Assembly: GCA_905204225.1 (NCBI GenBank)
Contig: CAJKZK010000085.1
Location: 1-7,501 of the forward strand
Direction of reading: 5' to 3'
DNA length: 7,501 bases
DNA from: an uncultured Bacillota bacterium
Lineage (GTDB): Bacteria > Bacillota_I > Bacilli_A > RFN20 > CAG-449
Within the stretch, counting starts at the first letter, position 1. Each line of letters starts with the position of its first letter. Shown here one piece after another: positions 1 through 4,122 of the stretch. The position numbers and the translations under genes are program-made. The notes below the pieces were generated by a model. That model did not search any database and was not told where the DNA came from. It saw nothing but the letters and a program-made list of their open reading frames with translations.

Positions 1-1245
1 GCTTTTTAATCCAAAACCATGATTAATAGAATCTTTTTTGGTTGTCATTATTTTATTGTTTTCTATTTTAGGACTCTCTTGATAAGTATTATAAATATAA
101 ATTAAAATTAATTTTCCTTTTTGATTAATATTTAGACTAATTGTTCTTTTATTAGGATCGACTTTTTCAGTTGCTTCAATCGCGTTATCTAATAAATTTC
201 CAAATAAAGAATAAATTTCAACTTCGTTTAAAAATGATAAACATTCTCCGTTAATAATACAGGTAAATTCAATGTTTTTTCTTAAACATATTTGTTTTTT
301 TTCTGTTAAAACTGCATTTAATGCATTGTTATTAGTTTTAAATGTTGAATCATATTCGTTTACTATTTTATTGAAATCTTCAATCATATTTTCATTACCT
401 TTTAAAGAATTTAAATGAATAGCAAATTGTTTTAAATCATGGCATTTAATATTTAATTCTTCCATGTTTTCCATTGCGTTTTTATATTGTTTTTGTTCGA
501 GCGATTGTATTTTTTTTAAAACAAGTAAATCGGCTTCAGCCTTTTTTCTTTTAGGTAATTCAAATAAAAATAATAACACTATTAAACAACATAATATATT
601 AAAAATATGTAAAACGCATTTACTCAAAATATCTGAGTTTTTTAATGAATATGTAATTATAGAACTAAAAATAATATTTATTGGAATTAACAATATTGAT
701 AACAAAATAGCAGAAGATGTATCTAATTTAAAAGATTCTTTATCTTTTAGTTGGAAATTAATATAAATAAATGCAATGCAATAAATTAAAGCAAATATTT
801 GAATATAGAAAGTATATTGTAAGATCTGTAAAAACCAAATCCTTCCACCTATTGTGAAGATATTACTACCATACATTCCACCATTATTAGAAACATTTTG
901 AGGTATAAAGACAATCAATGTTTCATAACATTCTTGAGCAATATGTTGAATTGTATATCCTCCCATAGCAAAGATAAATATTTTTTTAAATGACTCATCA
1001 AAAATAAAATATGCGACAAAAACTGTAACCATAAACATGGTTAAAAACAAAATAGAACAAAAAATTGAATCAAATGATAAAATTGGAATAGCAAAAGAAA
1101 AGGCAAAACAAATAAGAATACCTAATGGTAATCTCCAAAATAATCCTTTCCTAGGCTTTAAATATAAAAAGAAAAAACATTCTCCTAATAATAATTCAAG
1201 CATAAAAATAGGGCGATAAACAAACAATTCAGTTAATTCATACAT
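1..1245 (-). CDS. GHKL-family (AgrC-like) sensor histidine kinase, C-terminus cut by window edge
   Basis: My minus-strand translation gives 415 codons from ATG at 1245 to the window edge with no stop. Residues 1-230 are very hydrophobic, with about six or seven membrane segments (roughly 10-29, 35-56, 60-82, 86-115, 136-161, 175-199, 207-228), as in AgrC-type sensors. A charged coiled linker (232-265) follows, then the phospho-acceptor motif CHDLKQ with His269. The ATPase domain shows the N-box LLDNAIEA (Asn354) and the G-box GFGL at 410-413. The family normally ends shortly after this motif, so probably only about 15-30 residues are missing. It should sense an extracellular ligand, often a peptide in this family, and phosphorylate the upstream regulator. 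The start is supported by an AAAAGG ribosome site 8 nt upstream, inside the regulator's would-be C-terminal codons, so the two genes form one operon. The ligand cannot be told from the sequence; no agrB/agrD-like gene is visible here. Confidence 0.93.
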   Translation of the reverse strand, partial: MYELTELFVYRPIFMLELLLGECFFFLYLKPRKGLFWRLPLGILICFAFSFAIPILSFDSIFCSILFLTMFMVTVFVAYFIFDESFKKIFIFAMGGYTIQHIAQECYETLIVFIPQNVSNNGGMYGSNIFTIGGRIWFLQILQYTFYIQIFALIYCIAFIYINFQLKDKESFKLDTSSAILLSILLIPINIIFSSIITYSLKNSDILSKCVLHIFNILCCLIVLLFLFELPKRKKAEADLLVLKKIQSLEQKQYKNAMENMEELNIKCHDLKQFAIHLNSLKGNENMIEDFNKIVNEYDSTFKTNNNALNAVLTEKKQICLRKNIEFTCIINGECLSFLNEVEIYSLFGNLLDNAIEATEKVDPNKRTISLNINQKGKLILIYIYNTYQESPKIENNKIMTTKKDSINHGFGLKS

Positions 1246-1253
1246 CTTAAATA

Positions 1254-1259
1254 CCTTTT
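1254..1259 (-). promoter_or_regulatory. Ribosome binding site of the sensor kinase
   Basis: The minus strand reads AAAAGG, with 8 nt between it and the ATG at 1245. It lies inside the codons that would encode the last residues (RKG) of the regulator if its frame were intact. Kinase translation would therefore normally be coupled to regulator termination at the TAA at 1247-1249, just 1 nt before the kinase ATG. Confidence 0.6.
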
Positions 1260-1278
1260 CTATTTTGATAAAATTCAG

Positions 1279-1959
1279 TTAAAGCAGAAATAAAATCACT
1301 TTTTTTCTTCTAGAAATTGGTAGACTTTCTTTTCCTAATAATACAGATGATCCTTCAATAGCCAAAACATAATTCATATTAACTAAATAATATCGGCTTA
1401 TTCTAAAAAAGCTACATTTAGTTAATTTTTGCTCAATTTCATAAAGATGGCCAATTGTTTCAATGGTCTTTGTCGGTGTATGTAAAACTAATTTGTTGTC
1501 AAATACTTCAATATAAATTATATCTTTGCAGGAAATTATTTCTATTTTATCCTTAGTTTTTATGTTGATTTTAGTATCAAATGTGTTATTAAGCCTTTCA
1601 ATTGCTCTTTGTAATTTTATAGAAAAATTAAAATAACTAATTGGCTTAACAATATAATCTAAAGCATCAACTTCATATCCATTAACAGCATATTGAGCAA
1701 GATTTGTTACAAAAATTAAAATTACAAATTTATCTATTTTTCTTAATTTTTTGGATATTTCTAATCCATTCATATATGGCATATCTACATCCATAAATAT
1801 AATTTCATAATTAGCAGAATATTTATCAAGAAATTTAATTCCATTTTCAAAATGTTGAATATTAAATTCAATATTGTTTTCTTGTGAAAATTTATTTAAA
1901 TAACTTTTTAACAAAGAATAATCATTTATATTGTCTTCAATAATTGCAATTTTGAACAT
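1279..1959 (-). CDS. LytTR (AgrA/ComE-like) response regulator with C-terminal frameshift
   Basis: A 226-residue cytoplasmic DNA-binding response regulator. The receiver domain (about 1-120) has the acidic pair E8/D9, the phospho-acceptor D57 in FMDVDMP, T85 and K105 (IVKP). The LytTR DNA-binding domain (about 130-226) shows IIYIEV, the FRISRYYLVN segment and ISRRKK near its end. I chose the ATG at 1959 over the in-frame ATG at 1992. A GGAG site lies 7 nt upstream of 1959, the protein then begins MFKIAIIEDN as the family does, and the 1992 codon sits in the promoter spacer next to the -10 box, upstream of the expected transcript start. After ISRRKK the frame reads VILFLL and stops. Shifting by one base at the A7 tract (1300-1306) instead gives SDFISALTEFYQNRKGI and a TAA at 1247-1249, a normal LytTR ending and a 237-residue protein. 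The gene is therefore mutated, wrongly assembled or recoded. It likely regulates its own operon and possibly the divergent one. Confidence 0.93.
   Translation of the reverse strand: MFKIAIIEDNINDYSLLKSYLNKFSQENNIEFNIQHFENGIKFLDKYSANYEIIFMDVDMPYMNGLEISKKLRKIDKFVILIFVTNLAQYAVNGYEVDALDYIVKPISYFNFSIKLQRAIERLNNTFDTKINIKTKDKIEIISCKDIIYIEVFDNKLVLHTPTKTIETIGHLYEIEQKLTKCSFFRISRYYLVNMNYVLAIEGSSVLLGKESLPISRRKKVILFLL
1300..1306 (-). other. A7 homopolymer / slippery heptamer where the regulator frame breaks
   Basis: On the minus strand the codons read AGA AAA AAA GTG, so the heptamer A_AAA_AAA sits in the zero frame exactly as a -1 slippery site requires. A -1 slip, or one more A, leads into 17 codons of good LytTR-family C-terminal sequence ending 1 nt before the kinase ATG. 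The zero frame stops after six further codons at 1279-1281. I see no strong downstream hairpin. An indel or a homopolymer error in the assembly explains it equally well. Confidence 0.75.
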
Positions 1960-1966
1960 GTTATTT

Positions 1967-1970
1967 CTCC
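1967..1970 (-). promoter_or_regulatory. Ribosome binding site that fixes the regulator start at 1959
   Basis: The minus strand reads GGAG, 7 nt before the ATG at 1959. The alternative upstream ATG at 1992 has no such site and lies within the promoter. Confidence 0.8.
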
Positions 1971-1980
1971 AATCAAAATG

Positions 1981-2009
1981 ATAATACAACATTAAAAATA
2001 TGTTGTCAA
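1981..2009 (-). promoter_or_regulatory. Sigma-A-type promoter of the regulator-kinase operon
   Basis: On the minus strand a perfect -35 box TTGACA (2004-2009) is separated by exactly 17 bp from the -10 box TATTAT (1981-1986, five of six consensus bases). Transcription should start near 1974-1975, giving a leader of about 15 nt that contains the GGAG site at 1967-1970. A-tract-rich DNA lies just upstream of the -35 box and could act as an UP element. This is the best-supported promoter in the window. Confidence 0.82.
1986..2006. promoter_or_regulatory. Palindrome filling the regulator promoter spacer, candidate operator
   Basis: The plus strand reads acaacat (1986-1992), a 7-nt centre, then atgttgt (2000-2006). 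The arms are perfect 7-bp reverse complements, each containing G/C pairs. The element spans the whole -10/-35 spacer, touching the last base of one box and three bases of the other. A protein bound here would block RNA polymerase, so this resembles a repressor operator. The binding protein is unknown. Chance cannot be excluded in such AT-rich DNA. Confidence 0.45.
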
Positions 2010-2023
2010 ATTAACAAAATATT

Positions 2024-2064
2024 AAAAAAATTATAAAAAACGGTTAAAAAAATAATAAAAAAAA
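2024..2064. other. Four helically phased A-tracts, predicted curved DNA
   Basis: Runs of A occur at 2024-2030, 2035-2040, 2046-2052 and 2057-2064. Their centres are about 10.5, 11.5 and 11.5 bp apart, close to one helical turn, the spacing that makes A-tract bends add up. The block sits just upstream of the regulator -35 box and between the two divergent genes, a usual position for curvature that helps polymerase or regulator binding. Low GC content raises the chance of coincidental tracts. Confidence 0.5.
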
Positions 2065-2108
2065 GAGATATTTTAAAATTTTTTCCATTCACACATCTTT
2101 TTTAACCG
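2041..2108. repeat. Perfect 11-bp inverted repeat in the divergent control region
   Basis: The left arm CGGTTAAAAAA (2041-2051) and right arm TTTTTTAACCG (2098-2108) are exact reverse complements separated by 46 bp. The CGG end of each arm is striking in almost GC-free DNA. Each arm resembles a LytTR half-site: ACGGTTAAA on the left fits the published-type pattern (A/T)(A/C)(A/C)GTTN(A/G)(A/T) except at one position. However, LytTR proteins normally bind direct repeats about one or two helical turns apart, so the widely spaced inverted arrangement is atypical. The right arm directly abuts the candidate -35 box of the rightward operon. This suggests paired regulator sites, possibly looped. Confidence 0.5.
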
Positions 2109-2138
2109 CTTACAATTATTTTATTTTTTACATAAAAT
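2109..2138 (+). promoter_or_regulatory. Candidate promoter of the lipoprotein-GH3 operon
   Basis: CTTACA (2109-2114, four of six -35 bases) lies 18 bp before TAAAAT (2133-2138, five of six -10 bases), giving a leader of about 35 nt. The weak -35 immediately follows the right arm of the 11-bp inverted repeat, as expected of an activator-dependent promoter. TTTACA at 2127-2132 followed by A/T-rich hexamers near 2147-2157 is an alternative with poorer spacing. Confidence 0.35.
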
Positions 2139-2170
2139 ATTAAAGTTATATTTAAATTAGTTATTTTATT

Positions 2171-2175
2171 GGAGG
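2171..2175 (+). promoter_or_regulatory. Ribosome binding site of the lipoprotein, unusually close to its start
   Basis: GGAGG is followed by only three bases (CTT) before the ATG at 2179, shorter than the 5-9 nt seen at the other genes here. No better start exists: this ATG opens a lysine-rich n-region followed by a hydrophobic stretch and lipobox. Confidence 0.7.
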
Positions 2176-2178
2176 CTT

Positions 2179-4110
2179 ATGAAAAAAATTAATTTGTTTT
2201 TATGTTTAATAATTTTATCGTCTTGTTCAACTAATATTACTAATTCTAATTCTAGTTCTTTTGAAGAAAATAATGAAGATCCATATGTGACATCATTAGA
2301 AGTTATTTCAAAAGCTAAAAAAAATAATTATATAGTAGGTGAATCTTTTGATACTACAGGTCTTAAACTTGTTGCAAAATGGTCTGATAATATTGATGAT
2401 GAATTATATGATGGTGAATATACAATATTTCCTAAACAATTCTCTAAAGGTGATAAAAACGTTACATTTACTTATGAAGGATGTTCTTTAATTTATTCAG
2501 TTGAAGTTATTTCTATGGATGATATTAAAATAAATAAATTGTGTGTTGATGATTCTTATATTGAAAAAAAAGGTCAAACAAGATATGTTAATTTTAAAGA
2601 AAAATTAAAAGTTGAAGCCATTAATTTGGATGGATCTATCGAAGTATTAGATAATTATATTATTAAAGATAATAATGAAACAATTACTGATGCCAATTAT
2701 TTTATTGGTGCTGGAGAACATAATATTACTATTGAATATGGTGATAAAAATTATGAATTTATGATGTTTGGAAATTATTCATTAATAGAAGCAGAAATAG
2801 AAAATAATGAAAATGAATTTTTCTATACAGATTTGATTGGTAATGGTGTTATGAATAGTTCTGGTAAAGAAGATACACCACGTATATCTAATATTGAAAC
2901 GGCATCTAATAATACTTATATGGGTGAAATTGCTTATGGTAGAGGATTAACATTTAATTTCTATTCAAATAAAAATATAAAAGCTAATTTAATGTTAAAT
3001 GCAAGTAGTGCTTATACTTTAGCAGTTGGTGTTAATGAAGATGGATCATCATCTTGGGCACCAACTAAAGCTGGAGATATTTATCTTGATGAAACATTTT
3101 CTTGTGAAATAAATAATAAAAAAACTATTCTTCCTCATGAAAAATTAGAAGGAATGGAATGGACACTTGATAAAAAAGGAAGTTATTCTATTTTTGCTAA
3201 TTGGAAACTTGTAAATCTTGGAGAGTTTAATATTGAACAAGGATTTAATAATGTAAAACTAATTTGTATAGCTACAAATGATGAAAAAAATAATGCAAAG
3301 TTAGCTAATGTAGATTATTTGAAAGTTAATTTTATAGATGATAATCACATTCATAAATTAAATAAAATAGAAGGTAAAGAACCTACTTGTACAACTGATG
3401 GAATGAGTACATATTATTCTTGTGTGTGTGGAAAAAAGTTTTTAGATGAACAATGCAAAACTGAAATTACTTCGTTACCTATTATATCCATGTTGGGGCA
3501 TAATCTAATATGGGAAAATGATATAGGTACTTGTGCTAATTGTGGAAAAACAGTTAATAAAAAAATTATTATTGAAGCAGAACATAATAATTCTTTAGTT
3601 GCAGATGAATTTGAAGAATATAAAAATAGTGGTAATTATGTTGAAATTGAATCTACAAAGATGGATGGTAAAAATCAAGGTTCTTATCTTGGATCAATAT
3701 ATAAAAATGATAAAGTGATATTTCATGTTAATTCTGAAATCACACAAAAAGCATCATTAAATATGATAGCTTGCAGTAATTATGTTTTAAATTATGATGC
3801 AAGTGGTAATCCAAAAGATATTGGCGATGCTGAAATTAATAAAATATTTACAATGAAGGTTAATGGAAAACAAGTGGCTATTCCTAATGATATTTATTTT
3901 AAAGGCCAAGAATATGAGAAAGGTGGATGGGATGAACGCTTTACTCAATGGGAGACAAAAACATTATTAGATATAGATTTAAAAGTCGGAGATAATACAA
4001 TTGTTTTAGAATTTCAATGTCCTAATTATCCATGCCCAACTCATCCTTGGGGTGGTAATGCTGATATGACAATAAACATTGATAAAATTATAATAGATTA
4101 TTTAATATAG
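2179..4110 (+). CDS. Surface lipoprotein with Ig-like domains and two carbohydrate-binding-type modules
   Basis: A 643-residue exported lipoprotein. MKK plus a hydrophobic core ends in the lipobox LSSC, so Cys16 should be lipidated, followed by a Ser/Asn-rich tether (17-33). Two bacterial Ig-like domains follow. The first (about 36-112) carries the YIVGESFDTTGLKLVAKW pattern of Big_3-type folds; the second (about 113-200) is more divergent. Two related beta-sandwich modules at 203-385 and 463-643 each open with IEAE and end in a (V/I)D-containing strand, like CBM6/CBM35-type galactose-binding folds. Between them lies a Cys/His module (H390, H392, C404, C415, C417, C426, then C452 and C455) resembling the zinc-ribbon-like repeats in Firmicutes surface proteins. 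No catalytic domain is recognisable. It probably binds glycans at the outer membrane face and delivers or anchors them for the GH3 enzyme encoded 12 bp downstream. Fold assignments rest on pattern recognition; the ligand is unknown. Confidence 0.85.
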   Translation: MKKINLFLCLIILSSCSTNITNSNSSSFEENNEDPYVTSLEVISKAKKNNYIVGESFDTTGLKLVAKWSDNIDDELYDGEYTIFPKQFSKGDKNVTFTYEGCSLIYSVEVISMDDIKINKLCVDDSYIEKKGQTRYVNFKEKLKVEAINLDGSIEVLDNYIIKDNNETITDANYFIGAGEHNITIEYGDKNYEFMMFGNYSLIEAEIENNENEFFYTDLIGNGVMNSSGKEDTPRISNIETASNNTYMGEIAYGRGLTFNFYSNKNIKANLMLNASSAYTLAVGVNEDGSSSWAPTKAGDIYLDETFSCEINNKKTILPHEKLEGMEWTLDKKGSYSIFANWKLVNLGEFNIEQGFNNVKLICIATNDEKNNAKLANVDYLKVNFIDDNHIHKLNKIEGKEPTCTTDGMSTYYSCVCGKKFLDEQCKTEITSLPIISMLGHNLIWENDIGTCANCGKTVNKKIIIEAEHNNSLVADEFEEYKNSGNYVEIESTKMDGKNQGSYLGSIYKNDKVIFHVNSEITQKASLNMIACSNYVLNYDASGNPKDIGDAEINKIFTMKVNGKQVAIPNDIYFKGQEYEKGGWDERFTQWETKTLLDIDLKVGDNTIVLEFQCPNYPCPTHPWGGNADMTINIDKIIIDYLI

Positions 4111-4113
4111 GAG
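4109..4113 (+). promoter_or_regulatory. Ribosome binding site of the GH3 gene, overlapping the lipoprotein stop
   Basis: AGGAG begins within the TAG stop of the lipoprotein and lies 9 nt before the ATG at 4123. This arrangement supports co-transcription and probable translational coupling of the two genes. Confidence 0.85.
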
Positions 4114-4122
4114 CAAAAATAA

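Noticed and set aside
464..766. 100-codon plus-strand open frame
   Set aside because: It lies wholly antisense to the convincing sensor-kinase frame, has no ribosome site and no recognisable domain; the opposite strand encodes membrane helices, the linker and the start of the catalytic region.
1037..1219. 60-codon plus-strand open frame rich in Lys and Asn
   Set aside because: It is antisense to the N-terminal membrane segments of the kinase; its composition is that of complemented hydrophobic codons.
2044..2088. 14-residue hydrophobic minus-strand peptide frame (MEKILKYLFFLLFF), considered as a signal peptide for the kinase
   Set aside because: It has no ribosome site, contains no Cys or processing motif of an AgrD-type precursor, and is largely made of the A/T tracts.
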